Positions 1 to 10,849 of a DNA stretch of 64,000 bases are shown one piece after another. The first letter of the stretch is position 1. Each line of letters opens with the position of its first letter. The DNA lies in the NCBI GenBank assembly GCA_905147135.1, contig LR990043.1, positions 7,971,057 through 8,035,056 on the forward strand, in the 5' to 3' direction. The notes under the pieces are model-generated. The model had not been told where the DNA came from. It was given only the letters and a program-made list of their open reading frames with translations, and made no database searches. This DNA comes from Blastobasis lacticolella (Eukaryota; Arthropoda; Insecta; Lepidoptera; Blastobasidae). Both the position numbers and the translations under genes were made by a program.

Positions 1-113
1 TATATACCTAAAGTAACAGCAATAATTCAGTTTTAAGTGTAAAACCAATTATAGGTAAACAGCATGCATTTATAATTAAATAGTTTAATTAAATATCCAC
101 AAACAAACTGTGG

Positions 114-328
114 CCATAGGGAATACTCATCTTGGCGTTAATGTCCCGGTTGTGCTCTCAAACACGAGGGCCCAGGGTCCGCCTTGATCCAGGATTTGGC
201 AATCAGATAATTACAATGGAGCGACTACCGTCTGACATCCGTGACTCTGCAACCAGGGGAACCTGACCAGATTGGATCATGGTTACAAATTCAGGTGCCT
301 GAATTTGCAGGTTACCATAGGGAATGCT
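114..328 (-). mobile_element. SINE-A copy 1, 5'-truncated, with target duplication
   Basis: This is a minus-strand copy of the tRNA-headed SINE whose complete copy lies at 23945-24225. It holds only the 3' body; the tRNA-like head is missing. The copy is bounded by a near-perfect 14-bp direct repeat, CCATAGGGAATACT at 114-127 and CCATAGGGAATGCT at 315-328, which is the expected target-site duplication of LINE-assisted insertion. The element itself is 128-314. Confidence 0.85.
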
Positions 329-804
329 AAGATGTCAAGCCTCGCCCGCACTAGGAACAATTTCTATAGCAACACGCTTTCGGCACAAGTTGCGAATTGG
401 ATGTTTTTAATTGTTTATGCAAAACCGAATTAGGTATGCACGGAAACATCTGTGCAAACATCTCCTTTGTTGTATCTGATGCAACCGTTCAAAATATTGT
501 AATTAGGCGGTACTGTTTAACACATGATGTCACAGAGTACAACATGGACTTCTAAAAGAAAGTGGACAAAACGTTTTATAGGGTTGGCAATACTGCAGTG
601 ATATCTAAACGTATAAAAAGATAAAGTGGTAGATAAAGGTCGAGCTTGCTTGCGACCTAAGTGGTACCTACAACAAAAGTAACAGATAATTTTAGGACAA
701 TTAATAAGCTCGATTTAAGAGAGTCTTCATTGCCAGTTATTGTATGGCTATCTATTAGAGACCCTGGTGCGGATGAAGATTAAGGTTTTTTGAAATCGTT
801 CATT
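329..804. other. Unannotated AT-rich DNA
   Basis: Nothing recognisable. There is no long ORF and no repeat shared with the rest of the window. Confidence 0.5.
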
Positions 805-1152
805 AAGATATATCGTCAATATCCCGATTGAACTCTTGCACGCTAGGACCTAGGATCCGCCTTGACCATGATCTAGGTAGGATTTCGCAGATCAGGTAAT
901 TACAGTAGAGCGACTGCCTTCTGATCTCTGTGACCCTGTTCACAGGGGTAGGAACCTGACCAGATTGGATAATTCTGTCACCTGAATGTACAGATTCCTC
1001 ACAATGTTTTGCTCATCGTAAGAGCATCGGTTAGTGTTGAATTGATGTGTAACTCAGAAAAAGGTCATTCGTTAATGGAGGCACTAGGGATCGAACTTGA
1101 TACCCCTCGCTTACGAGTCGGATCTGCTAACCATTAGTTCACCGACGCTCTC
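805..1152 (-). mobile_element. SINE-A copy 2, near full length
   Basis: This is a diverged minus-strand copy. Its 3' end is at about 805 and its tRNA-like head at about 1080-1152, where the inverted B box and the anticodon-arm segment (CTTACGAGTCGGAT) are visible. No clear target duplication remains, so this copy is probably older than copies 1 and 3. Confidence 0.8.
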
Positions 1153-2354
1153 TACAGCCGTAAATGGATTTTCATAATTACTTTGACATCAAGAATTTAA
1201 ATTCGAGGTGAGGTACTCGTACGTACTTGCATTAATTAGGAAGTTCAATTGTATGTCATTTGTATTTTCCATTATAAGTTACTGAACATTGCATGAATAA
1301 GCAAAGTCAAGAATATTGCATTCTTAATTAAAACATACGCAATAAAGGTTAAACACATTCATCAATTTTAATATTAATAAAACGCGTGTGCGTCTATAAA
1401 ATGATCAGCGTTTATTATTTCAATTTATGCTGAGTACATTTATAATTACTAAAATGAAACTTGTTTTACGTTGTATTTGTATCTCAACTTAAAGACACTT
1501 CAATTATGAAAATAAGTGGTTACGTAAGTACCGACTATAGATTTTTAAACTATTTGATAACCATACAAAAACAAGGCACATACAGTGTGTTTGTACAATT
1601 TCATAATTGTACCAAACCCTAAAACTATATCACACACAGCTCTCTATTTTCTGGACAAAGCAGATTATCGTTTTCTTGTTTTACTACGAAATCCTAAAAA
1701 AATTAGTATCCGTAGGTGTCCCCCTGTAAATAGTGAACTAAATAAAAATATCACAGATAACATCACGGACTGCCTACTATGAGAACTCTCTCAACTGTAT
1801 GAGTTACCATGAGCTAAGTTACACCCGAAAAATAAAAAGAATTAAGCGTATTTTGACACCAGACACGTTTCGTCATAACTACGAGTGTGACTCCTGAGCG
1901 CAGACGGTGTCAAGTGTCATGGGACATTGTGGCTGTTGGTAACTAACTGTTCTTCATTGTCACGGGTTTTTTGTTAGTGGTAACTCATTACTACTCGCCT
2001 TTTATTCTTTTTTCGTCGCTTTTATTGTACTTTTCGAGAGAGTTTCGTCTGCCAAGAACTGAGAGCTAGTGATATGGGATTTAAAGTACAGGGGGTCGTG
2101 TATCTTTTGTTCGCCGCTGTAGATCCTGGTATAGGAGGGGCAGCGGTGTTAATGAAAGATGGACTTTGCTCGTATATATTTTTAACATTAACATCCTGTA
2201 AGTATATGCATAATGTTTTAAACTATCGCGGTTATTATTACACATTTTAAAGGTAGGTATGAAATCAACCTCTGCATTCACATTTCCCGATCTGCAGAGA
2301 ACCTTTGAATGTTTTACCGGGGTCAAAAACGGTGTCTGAGGCCTACATTAGAAT
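1153..2354. other. Unannotated AT-rich DNA
   Basis: Mostly AT-rich sequence. Short open frames at 1585-1782 and 2081-2326 show no domain, no biased composition and no similarity I recognise; I treat them as chance. Confidence 0.5.
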
Positions 2355-2755
2355 AAGCCAGGGTACCGATTCTGGTGTGCAATGCAGTTGTTATTATGTT
2401 GCAATGTAACTGTGATGTTACTATAACTACGTCGAGGTATGGAGTCAGTCCCAGCATCATCCCAGTTAAATTGCAGTTAAATGATTGTTCGACCTTTGAC
2501 ACGTTTTCGTAGACAGAATTGAAGGCAGTTTGACAACTAAGAAAGATGCAACTTAGTAATTTATTTATTGGAGTACCAACAGCCATATAAAACCATAATG
2601 CAACTAAAGTACCAGAAAGCGAATTGTGGAAAAGTTGAAACTCATGAAAGTTGCAACTCAACATCTGTCATTTGAATAACAATCACACGTTTGACATTCG
2701 ATGCAATTGTAATGTTACTGCAACTGAGACGATTTCCGTACCAGAATCGAAGCCC
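2355..2755. repeat. Candidate MITE with inverted ends
   Basis: CGATTCTGGT near 2368 is mirrored by ACCAGAATCG near 2740. On both sides the next bases contain a CAGTTGC/AATGTTGCAA-like string, so the similarity extends beyond the ends. The size of about 390 bp and the lack of coding fit a non-autonomous DNA transposon. No convincing target duplication was seen. Confidence 0.4.
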
Positions 2756-3099
2756 AGGACATGTTCCTCAACACTAACGACATCAAAACCATCGAATATC
2801 ATAGTAAGCCCTTCCCGATTACCGTAGCTGTTTACCAAGGTTCAGTCCTGAGCTGTTACCTGAGTTCTCTCAACTGAAATCCCTCCATGACTCTTAGAAT
2901 ACGCAGATAGCATATCACTGGTGGACAGTCTTAGACAAGATCTTCAGACTACGTTAAGCACGCTAGAATGAAGCTGTCAATATAACATATACATTAAAGT
3001 TCCTTGGATTCGTGCTACAAGAGCCCGGAGGTATCAGATCAAACGTCAAGTTCCATATCGCAGCTTGGGCCAAGAGTTTAGTCACTTGTTGAGCCCCAA

Positions 3100-3235
3100 A
3101 TTGATACGTTGAAAATAGGTGCACAATGTCCTGTCGCTATCAAGGAAAGATATCCCGAGAGAGGCCTAAGAAGTAATGACGTCGCTGAGTCGGATGAACG
3201 GCTTACGACGCACGTGAGGATGGCGATGACCAGGA
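3100..3235 (+). repeat. Dispersed repeat R, copy 1
   Basis: Shares an ordered series of strings with 59045-59180: AATAGGTGC, CCTAAGAAG, CGCTGAGTCGGATG, CGGCTTACGACGC and GAGGATG. A shorter part recurs at 39200-39245. The family is unidentified; it may be a LINE 3' region. Confidence 0.5.
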
Positions 3236-3244
3236 TGGACTTTT

Positions 3245-3560
3245 ATGATAATCATCATCCTCCCCACCTGTGGGACACTGGCGTGAGCTTTATGTATGTG
3301 TATTATCACAGTCCATAACAGTCCACTGCAAGGCTTTGGTCTTCTCCCACGAAAGAGGAGGTTATTTCTATAGTCTCCACGCTTGGCAGGCGAGTTGGAG
3401 AACGCAGTGTTGTAAATATAACAAAAAAAAACTGCTGCCCGTTTTCCAGCCTACGGAGAACTTCTAGATCTTTTGCCTCGAAATCAATAGTCGCCTTGTA
3501 GGACACCCACGGGTGTACAGGGTTGGTGCTATTCTACTCTGCCGGCCACCACACGGAAAA
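3245..3560 (-). repeat. GAT-tailed repeat, minus copy
   Basis: Read on the minus strand this repeat ends in a (GAT)n run preceded by the motif TGCAGTGGACTG. Its body carries AACACTGCG, GTTTTCC and CCACGGGTGT-like blocks that recur at 5940, 28190, 34040, 49150 and 58385. Tails of this kind are abundant in moth and butterfly genomes and resemble RTE-type 3' ends. Class assignment is inference. Confidence 0.6.
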
Positions 3561-3569
3561 TTATTATGA

Positions 3570-5075
3570 TAGTGATGAAGAATTAGGCAGTGACGAATTT
3601 TTTAAACACTTGGATTAGTCTGCTCTATAATTAGTGCTGTACACAAACCCCTAACGATGACGCTGTTTAAATCATCTACAATAGATGTTTACGACTAATG
3701 ATGATGATGATAATTAGCCAAAACCCTTTACGCTTTGAAATTCTAGAATATCAATTTAAAACGTAGGGGCACACACCGCCCGTCCTAACTAAGACTCACC
3801 TCGCGCGTTCCTCCTACAATTACGCGCTTGTGTCATATTTACAGCCCAGGTAATTGCCATTCAATTACGTAGCCTGCCCGCTGCGCGTGCGACGGAGAGG
3901 TATAAGCTGTGGTTGTATAGCGGCGTCCCTCTCGCACTAGGCCCGCAGCCGGCCAGCCATCCATCAGAACACCCCCCGCCGCGCTAGTGATGCGCCACAA
4001 AGCAAGTGTCTCGGCCACAATACTCGATAAGTGGTCAAACGACACGCCAAATTGATTCTGAACCGTGCTAAATCGGACGTTGTTTAGCTCAGCATTAATT
4101 TGGAGTTGCCATGTCCGTCGATTGACAAGCTTCATGCTGCGAGAGATTTGTATCGCATCAGAGCACTAGTCTATTTCGATTGGAAGAGCGCATCTTCTTC
4201 AAATCTAGAATCTAATACGTAATAAACACACTAATTATCCGTAAAATTCAATAGTCAATTCCTACTACCCAAATTCTGAACAAGCCTTGAGGCCATGAAT
4301 CTCAAGTGTTTAATAGACTCTCAAAATGGTATTTATCATAATTAGATCAGAAATATTTAACTTATGTTGATGTTGTTGAGTTGTTGTCGACCGCCCACGT
4401 ACCAATTAAGTTAATTGCCTGTATCTGTTTTCGATTAGTAAGGTCGCCGTGAAATTGAAAGTACATATTTAGACAAAAGGGGAACAATTTTGTTTCAATA
4501 CTTACAAGTAATCGATAAAATCAAATTAAATAGGCTTAAGTTATCGTAAAACTTCAGTTTTGAGCATCGACATGAGCTTTAGTTACGTCTCTATTTTGTA
4601 AAGAGCACGAATTCTTTCTAGGCAATACATACTACGTTCTTCTACTTCGCATAATGCGAATATGTGCGTATTCTACCTACATACTTAAGTATTGCCGCAT
4701 TAGCTTTTACGCACCCGAAGGATTTTAAAAAGGCCAGTGACTTCATTTACAACCTCTTGATTGGAATACATAAATTACTCCATACAAACACACAAAAATA
4801 GATAACAAAACAACAATTTACATTGTAGAACATTTGTAATAGGGTACATTACATCTGGTTATAAAAAGATAAAATTAATAAAGTAGTTCTACATGTGTAT
4901 ATCGTGAAACAGGATGATAACGTTTACGATTATCGCATTGATATCTATTGCTATGGTATCTGATTCTATCGTTAATATCTCTTCACCTGAAGGGGATATA
5001 CCTTGATATTGCCTTGATAATCATATAGGCACAATACAATATTACAATCAATTTATTCAATGATTTTGAAATTGT
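3570..5075. other. Unannotated; moderately GC-rich patch at 3780-4130
   Basis: The patch at 3780-4130 is richer in CpG than its surroundings and contains a 98-codon minus-strand open frame (3839-4135) without any recognisable domain. The rest is AT-rich and shows nothing. Confidence 0.4.
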
Positions 5076-5076
5076 A

Positions 5077-5300
5077 TTCAATTCAATTCAATTCATTTAT
5101 TTTGATAAACATAAATTTACACGTCAAATGTCATCAAATTCTTAAATAGTCATTATTTTTAAAATAATGTTACAACAGATAAAGGATATCACAATCTTAA
5201 TGTCATGAGGTTAGTTACACAGATTAATGAATATTGTCCAAGGGAGTTAATTACAAATTTAGATGTCATAAACATTATTATTATTATTACAATTCAATTC
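5077..5300 (-). repeat. Retroposon 3' end with (ATTCA)n tail
   Basis: On the minus strand the sequence ends in AATAAATGAATTGAATTGA, a polyadenylation-like signal followed by pentanucleotide repeats, as in many insect non-LTR 3' tails. A second short AATTCAATTCAAT run lies at about 5290. Confidence 0.45.
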
Positions 5301-5514
5301 AATCATTAAAAATGTATATATATATTATTTGATGTCAATGTTTGCTTATATTATTTAATACAAGTGTCTTTATAATGCGTCATTTAACAATTAAGTCATA
5401 CAAAGTCATACATGACAACTTATATACGACGGTATTATAATTATTGTATTGTAAGTAAATACAATAAACAAATGAAATAAAATAAAATGAATTTATTTCA
5501 TCTGTAAAAGGCCA

Positions 5515-5740
5515 ATTAGAAATTGTTCGAAAAGAAATAAAGACAGCTGTCAACAGTAATTTGAGGCCGGTTTCGTAAACATGTGTGCCATGGCGTAGTT
5601 TGGTTGTCAATAGACCCAAGCCTAGTTTGGTTGTTAATGTGTGCGTGTGACCGTGTACGTACACACAGCATAACGTAGTTTCATGTGCGTTTGTATGTTG
5701 TTTTTATTTCTTATTTGGTCTGAGGTATCGCGTAATTGTG
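5515..5740 (+). repeat. Dispersed repeat G, copy 1
   Basis: Matches the reverse complement of 17225-17495. Shared blocks in order are CTGTCAACAGT, GGCGTAGTTTGGTTGTCAAT, ACCGTGTACGTACACAC, CGTAGTTT and TTATTTCTTATTT. Part of it is internally repetitive (TAGTTTGGTTGT twice). No coding and no known family. Confidence 0.6.
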
Positions 5741-5939
5741 TCTTTTGCTCCATGAGGAGAGGAACATTAAACGTAAAACATTGCCAGGAATAATTGTCTT
5801 GACTATTATTTCCTGACATTTGTAAATCTGAAGTTTTTCTTTAGACAGGAAGTGTTATTACTTGTGTCTGTACTTTTTGTCTACTACCTACAAATAATAA
5901 AAAAGTAAATAATGCATAATTCCATTTCTATATTTACAA

Positions 5940-6260
5940 CACTACCATCTCCAACCGCCGTATTGCCGTGTGGTGTCCGGCAGAGTAAAATAGCACCAAC
6001 CACTTACAATATTGCAAAATCGGCAGCATCATTTCCCATAGTTATATTTATAACATGCGATCTCTAACCCGCCTGCCTTTGAGATTATGGCAATATCATC
6101 CCCTTTTATGGGAGAGGCCCTAAGTTCTGCAGTGGACTGATATGGGCTGTGATGATGATCTCCAACCCGCCTGCCAAGCGTGGAGATTATAGCAATAACA
6201 GGACCTCTCATGGGAGAGATCCTAAGTCCTGCAGTGGACTAAGTGACTGTGGCTGTGATG
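5940..6260 (+). repeat. Two GAT-tailed repeat fragments in tandem
   Basis: The strings CTCCAACCCGCCTGCC, GAGATTATGGCAATA and CTGCAGTGGACTGATATGGG appear near 6060-6160 and again, in part, near 6155-6255, giving two consecutive 3' ends of the same family. The first copy also retains the upstream GTGTGGTGTCCGGCAGAGTA block. Confidence 0.6.
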
Positions 6261-6509
6261 AAATAATAAAGTTTATATGTTTCAAAGTTTGGGAACCTAC
6301 ACTGCAGGGTGTCCTATTTTCCATGTCCCACGATCCAAGGATTTCAATGGTATCCAACTCGTCCCGCCATCTCAGTTTGAATTTACCGCGCCTATAGAAA
6401 ATTGTAGTTGGTAATATTAATTAAGATGAAAAAACACTTGACGAGTCAGAACCTTTTATTGACTTGATGAGGTGGAACCAAAACAAGTTTTGACGAATCG
6501 GAACAAAAT
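6261..6509. other. Unannotated
   Basis: No recognised repeat. A short open frame (6149-6397) spans the repeat boundary and is a chance frame. Confidence 0.4.
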
Positions 6510-6606
6510 TAAGATTTATTATTTCAATTTCTGCTCGGCCGGAAATTGAACCCGGGACTTCTGCGTGGCAGCCCGCATGTTAACCACTGAACCATACAGG
6601 TCGCCA
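6510..6606 (-). mobile_element. SINE-B head fragment
   Basis: Contains the inverted tRNA-like B-box region (GAACCCGGGACTTCTGCG) and the inverted A-box side (CATGTTAACCACTGAACCA) of the family seen complete at 14644-14893. The 3' tail is missing. Confidence 0.65.
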
Positions 6607-6674
6607 AATCAGCAGGTATACTGTTAATTTTGATCACGGATAAATAAAAGATCGCCCGATTGGAGGGGAAAAAC

Positions 6675-7006
6675 TTCACAGATAATCTCTATATAAATAA
6701 TCATCTTGGCGTTAATGTCCCGGTTGTGCTCTCGCGCACGAGGCCCCGGGGTCCACCTTGACCATGATCCAGGATTCGGCAGGTCAGGTAGTTACAGTGG
6801 AGCGACTGCCATCTGACCTCCATGACCCTGCTACCAGGGGAACCTGACCAGATTGGATCATGGTTACACATCCAGTCGCCTGAAGCAGGTTTCATCACGA
6901 TGTTTTCCCTCACCGTAAGAGCATCGGTTAGTATTCAACTAATGTACATAACACAGAAAACAGTCATTGGTACATGGCCGGAGCGGGATTCACAGATAAT
7001 CTCTAT
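6675..7006 (-). mobile_element. SINE-A copy 3 with perfect 18-bp target duplication
   Basis: TTCACAGATAATCTCTAT occurs at 6675-6692 and again at 6989-7006, flanking a minus-strand SINE-A copy. The element ends in an ATAA-rich tail beside the left duplicate and is 5'-truncated inside the tRNA-like B box at the right duplicate. The intact duplication suggests a recent insertion. Confidence 0.92.
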
Positions 7007-7745
7007 CTGACCTTATTCCTTATCTGGCCTTGGTTATGTCAGAAAAACAAGGAATATCCCAGTCGAATGTTTACAGAGTTCGACCTTCATGCGAGTGAAA
7101 CGCGGGCAGACCACATGCGAACTGAACGGATCGCGAATGGGACTAACTGCTACGAACCCAGTTACTGTACCTACAATAAAGAATTTGAATTTGAAGACCG
7201 ACGAGTAATGACTGCGAGCAGCCCACGTTATTTACGGCAAAGATTGTTAAATAAGATATTTTGGGCTGATAAAGTCGCGAGTTAAAGCCAATCCAGAAAA
7301 AAAAATACAATTTATCTATCTATAAATATACACTAAACAATTACGAATAATCGAGCCGATGTAAGATAAAGGAGTGGATGAAGTTGTCGGCGCAAGCGCA
7401 GATCGGCCGTACGAGATCGTATCGCATGCGACGCTATACGCTCTCTATCTCATTACAATATTCACTCGATAAAGCGTATTTTAGTCGAGTCGATAATAAA
7501 TATTCAGTTAAATTGCAATGCTGTCTTTGGAAGACTACGTGGGTTCTTGTTTACTCTTTGCTTGATCAAATGTTGGGAGGTTCAGCTTCAGGTTATTTAT
7601 TCTAGATGGACCTTGGTGAGAGAATTACAGAAATGTATTTTTAAAAAATTAATGTGAGCGTTTCTTCTTGAATGCAACTGTACATGATAATTTATACTAA
7701 TTTGTAAAGATCGTGTAGACTAATAATAATAATAATAAAAACAAT
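7007..7745. other. Unannotated
   Basis: No recognisable gene or repeat family. A CpG-bearing patch at 7375-7450 has no clear identity. (TAA)n occurs at about 7722-7738. Confidence 0.4.
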
Positions 7746-8094
7746 GGTGTCGCCACAGAAATGAAACAAAAACAGAATCCATGTGTCTTAAGTCATGAGG
7801 GAAGCATAGAAATGGCCGCCATTTTATATGTCTGCGTAAGTTTAGGGTTGCCATATACATGATCCATTTTGCCCTCTTTATGTATTATGTTAGCAATACA
7901 ACTTTACAATAATAAATAAATAAAAATTATTAATTTCTGATTGAAATTATTTATTTAAAAATTCTTAAGTAATGAAATATTTTGATAAGAGGAGTCTCCC
8001 CGAGTACGCTCCATAGAAATAAAGTTTGATCATATTTTCAATATTGCGCATTTCTGGCAGTGTTATTAAAAATAAATAACAGACAGCTGTCCGG

Positions 8095-8545
8095 TGCAAT
8101 TTGTTCTCGTAACCCTCCCGTACCGTATGCCTCCCGTAACCTTCCCGTACCCCTCCCATACCTCTCCTGTCACCTTCCCGTACCTCTCTTGTCACCTTCC
8201 CGTACCCCTCCCGTATCCCTACGGTATGCCTGCCGTACCCCTCCCGTACCCCTGCCGTATCCCTCCCGCAGCCCTGCCACACCTCTCACGTCACCTTCCC
8301 GTACCCCTTCCGTATCCCTACCGTATGCCTGCTGTACCCCTCCCGTAACCCTGCCGTTTCCCTCCCGTACCCCCACCTTATCGTGCTCCCATAATCCGAG
8401 CCGTACCCCTCTCGCAACCCTCCCCTAGGTCTACCGTAATTCTGCCGTGCTCTCCCATAGCCCTGCCGTACGCCTGCCGTTTCCCACCCGTACCCCTACC
8501 TTAGCCTTGTCGTACCCCTGCCGTACCCCTATCCTGCCCTATGTT
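8095..8545. repeat. Minisatellite with about 10-bp unit
   Basis: Imperfect tandem copies of CCCTCCCGTA run for roughly 450 bp, C-rich on the plus strand and G-rich on the minus. Because the unit length is not a multiple of three, open frames appear in several frames (for example 8060-8428); these are artefacts. The array lies inside the P-like element. Confidence 0.9.
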
Positions 8546-9117
8546 CTTATTCTGCTATTCGAGGCGGGTACAAATACATCAAATTATAAAAAACAAAATA
8601 GCTATTCAGTTACCAACCAAGCATCGTAGCCCCTTCGCGGTTGTTAATAAATCCACGTCATCAAAATGTGCACTGCACACGGTACTCGCAGATGATGGGT
8701 TCCAATTGGTTTCTCTTCTACAGTTTCGTATAATTAGAATCCAATAGTGTTTACGGTTTTTATTACTAGGAAACCTATTAAAATAATATAACCCGGTTAA
8801 AATAAAATCGGGATCGAAAATAATAAGGGCTCCGCAGAAAGCGGTGTTACATTATTTAATTATAAAATCGGACTACTATGCTTACATCATAGCAGTACGT
8901 AGGGTAGACTATAATTACAATCATTCAAGTTCTTTTCAGATACGATAGGTAATAAAAATTCGGAAGCTGATCTGAGTCACAAAAATTTAATAAAGAATTC
9001 CCCACTTTATGGGAATTTTCCCGAAAAACAGGTAGTCACATCGTTGTACTTTTGTTAGAAATTTGCACCAAAGTAAATAAAACATTAATAAAAAAAAGTA
9101 GCCCGAATCATAATTAC

Positions 9118-9198
9118 TTATGCGTTGTAGGTAATTCCTCCTGCCTTGTTACATTTTTTCCAGTAACTTTTACACGATTTCACTACACATGACGGCAT
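9118..9198 (-). pseudogene. THAP-domain N-terminal fragment of P-like transposase
   Basis: A minus-strand ATG at 9198 opens 26 codons followed by TAA. The peptide starts MPSC and has Cys4 and Cys9 followed by a basic stretch and a GGIT segment, which matches the opening of THAP zinc fingers (C-x2-4-C near the start, then a glycine-containing strand). The later Cys-x2-His pair and the AVPTIF box are absent, so it cannot fold as a whole domain unless a splice site near the stop joins it to lost sequence. Its position just inside a 31-bp terminus supports P-element ancestry. The fragment is short, so the THAP call rests on pattern plus context. Confidence 0.6.
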
Positions 9199-9365
9199 TT
9201 AAAAATATTTTTCATCGAGGATAAATATGTCCGATCGCTACGAAATGGCGGCGCGTTGTAAGACCCGATGAGTGTATGTCATGTACAACAAAGGAGATTG
9301 TCACACCTTGCAAGCACCACATCTCTTTAAAGTAACATGGATTCTGTTTTTGTTTCATTTCTGTG

Positions 9366-9504
9366 GGTGTCGCTACATATAGGTTAGTGTCGAACAAATA
9401 ACATCTCGGGAAATCTTGTAGGTACGTGGTAAGTTTGAATTTTGGGAAAATAAATAAATCGCATGGTGCCAGGTTTGGACTACGTGCGGAATGGGTCACT
9501 ATAA
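9366..9504 (-). pseudogene. Mariner transposase, C-terminal catalytic fragment
   Basis: Minus-strand translation gives HSARSPNLAPCDLFIFPK, the counterpart of the mariner block HPPYSPDLAP(C/N)D(F/Y)F(L)FP, with the third catalytic aspartate at codon 9458-9460. The fragment stops abruptly at 9504, where the 6.57 kb element begins. The matching N-terminal part resumes at 16074. Downstream of the catalytic block mariner similarity fades before the P-like insertion. No complete frame is left. Confidence 0.8.
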
Positions 9505-9699
9505 AGGCCTTGCCACACACAAAGCTCGGCGCGAGCGCGGCTCGGGCGCGGCGCGATGCTGGCGCGTTGCCTAGGCAACGATCGCACCGCGCTCGCGCCG
9601 CGCTGTCGTTGCCTAGCAACTATCGCGCCGCGCTGTCGTTGCCTAGCAAATATCGCACCGCGCTCGCGCCGAGCTCACGCCACGCCGGCACCGCGCCGC
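9505..9699. repeat. Left GC-rich terminus with X-box-like palindromes
   Basis: A CpG-dense terminal region built of GCGCGAGCG-type units. It contains GTTGCCTAGGCAAC (9566-9579), GTTGCCTAGCAAC (9608-9620) and GTTGCCTAGCAAA (9638-9650). The first two fit the RFX X-box consensus GTNRCC(N0-3)RGYAAC exactly. The longer open frames here are produced by GC content. Confidence 0.8.
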
Positions 9700-10074
9700 C
9701 AGGGGTGGACTAACGAACAAAGCGGGAAAGGCGGCCTGCCCCGGGCCTCTGGTCCAGGGGGGCCTCCAAACGTCTCCAAGTTGCCTTGATCAAATCCTAT
9801 ACAAGGCTTTAAAATATGCTTAGAACATATCGAAGAGGTGGTTCGGAGTTGTGACAGGGGCGTAGCTATCGCCGTATCACTATTCAAACATAATTAAAAT
9901 CAGGGTCGAGGACCCCCTCCGCCAAAGAAGTAATTTTAACTAAATAAATAAAAACACTTAAACATACAAATGTGAACTGAATAAAAAGCTTGTAAAATTA
10001 CATCAAACTTCTTAAACTGGGGGCCTTATAAAGGTTGTCCGCCCCGGGCCTCTGATGGACTTAGTCCGGTACTG
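9700..10074. mobile_element. Candidate hAT-like MITE
   Basis: Left end CAGGGGTGGACTAA and, inverted, right end CAGTACCGGACTAA share CAG...GGACTAA. Further in, both sides carry GCCCCGGGCCTC. Length 375 bp, non-coding. It sits inside the GC-rich terminus of the larger element. I see no clean 8-bp duplication, so the class is tentative. Confidence 0.5.
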
Positions 10075-10389
10075 CCGGCGTCGCGCCAACAAAGTGTTGC
10101 CAATGTACGCTATTTATCGCCATTTGGGGTATTCGAGATTAAAATTAGCGACGAAAAAATTGTAATGGTGAATTGTTTAGGCTATCTCAGGCTTTGGGCC
10201 AAGGTACATAAATAAACATAATCTAAACCCGACGGTTTCGCGGATGATTGTGGGTTCCAAGTACATTTACCTACTATAATAGGACCATGATTAGTCCGAA
10301 TCAACTGACAGTGGTAGAAAATATAAAATGTGGATATGGCAATATCTATTGGATAATCTGTCCTTGTCAGTCATTGTCCATTATTATTT
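10075..10389. other. Unannotated interior of the 6.57 kb element
   Basis: AT-rich with no ORF or repeat match. It could be original internal sequence of the element. Confidence 0.35.
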
Positions 10390-10849
10390 AGGCGATCCGC
10401 ACACTGGAACGCAGCACCGTACAGTTGTGCGTGAGGTGCGTTAGTGCGTGACATAAAGTTATTTGAGCTGTCATCGGTTTCTATGGAAATTACTCATAGA
10501 CGAACACACTGACAACACATCCACGCGCGTTCGTGCGGATCCGTAGTTTTTTTTTCTTTGCAACATTTGACACGGGCTGCGGGTCAGATAAGTTTTTGGC
10601 GCTGTACTTTCCACATAAAAAGGCGTCAAATAGGCCGCTGCTGTGAAGTGAGGTCTCCAGGATTGTCAAATAGGTATTCCGTTACTCAGTTCTCAAATTA
10701 TTTTTCGCCTAAATAATATAAATTTATGAAAAGATTATAACAATTTGGAGAATTCCTAAATTTTTTATTGTATATAAAACAATATAAAAATTATACATAT
10801 TTCCAAATTTCGCCAGAATGAACGCTGCGCTCCAATGTGCCAATCGCCT
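10390..10849. mobile_element. MITE with about 30-bp inverted ends
   Basis: AGGCGATCCGCACACTGGA at the left end and, inverted from the right end, AGGCGATTGGCACATTGGA continue into GCGCAGC/ACGCAGC-like sequence. Length 460 bp, non-coding. Flanking T-rich sequence gives no certain duplication. The part at 10580-10607 resembles one end of MITE family N. Confidence 0.6.

Larger units (their letters stand above)
7746..9373 (-). mobile_element. P-element-like DNA transposon, internally deleted
   Basis: Seen directly: a perfect 31-bp inverted repeat at 7754-7784 and 9335-9365 (outer bases CACAGAAATG), flanked by a perfect 8-bp direct repeat GGTGTCGC at 7746-7753 and 9366-9373. A 10-bp subterminal inverted repeat GCCGCCATTT lies at 7815-7824 and, inverted, at 9243-9252. 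A THAP-type start (9118-9198) begins 167 bp inside the right terminus. Known: Drosophila P elements have 31-bp termini, 8-bp duplications, subterminal inverted repeats and a transposase opening with a THAP domain near one end. Inference: this is a non-autonomous P-like copy of 1612 bp. The interior is largely a decanucleotide minisatellite and AT-rich DNA, so most of the transposase is gone. It lies just beyond the C-terminal mariner fragment. Confidence 0.8.

Noticed and set aside
8060..8428. 122-codon Pro/Ser/Arg-rich ORF and overlapping frames
   Set aside because: Produced by the 10-bp minisatellite, which leaves several frames open at once.
8095..8545. CRISPR array
   Set aside because: Units are contiguous and degenerate with no spacers, and the DNA is eukaryotic.
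9212..9619. Single 135-codon minus ORF as one protein
   Set aside because: It is a chance fusion of the GC-rich terminus, the mariner catalytic fragment and the P-like terminus.
9426..9789. Overlapping ORFs in the GC-rich transposon end
   Set aside because: Low-complexity Ala/Arg peptides from CpG-rich repeats.
9692..10082. 8-bp target duplication for the hAT-like MITE
   Set aside because: The flanks CGCGCCGC and CCGGCGTC agree at only about half the positions.
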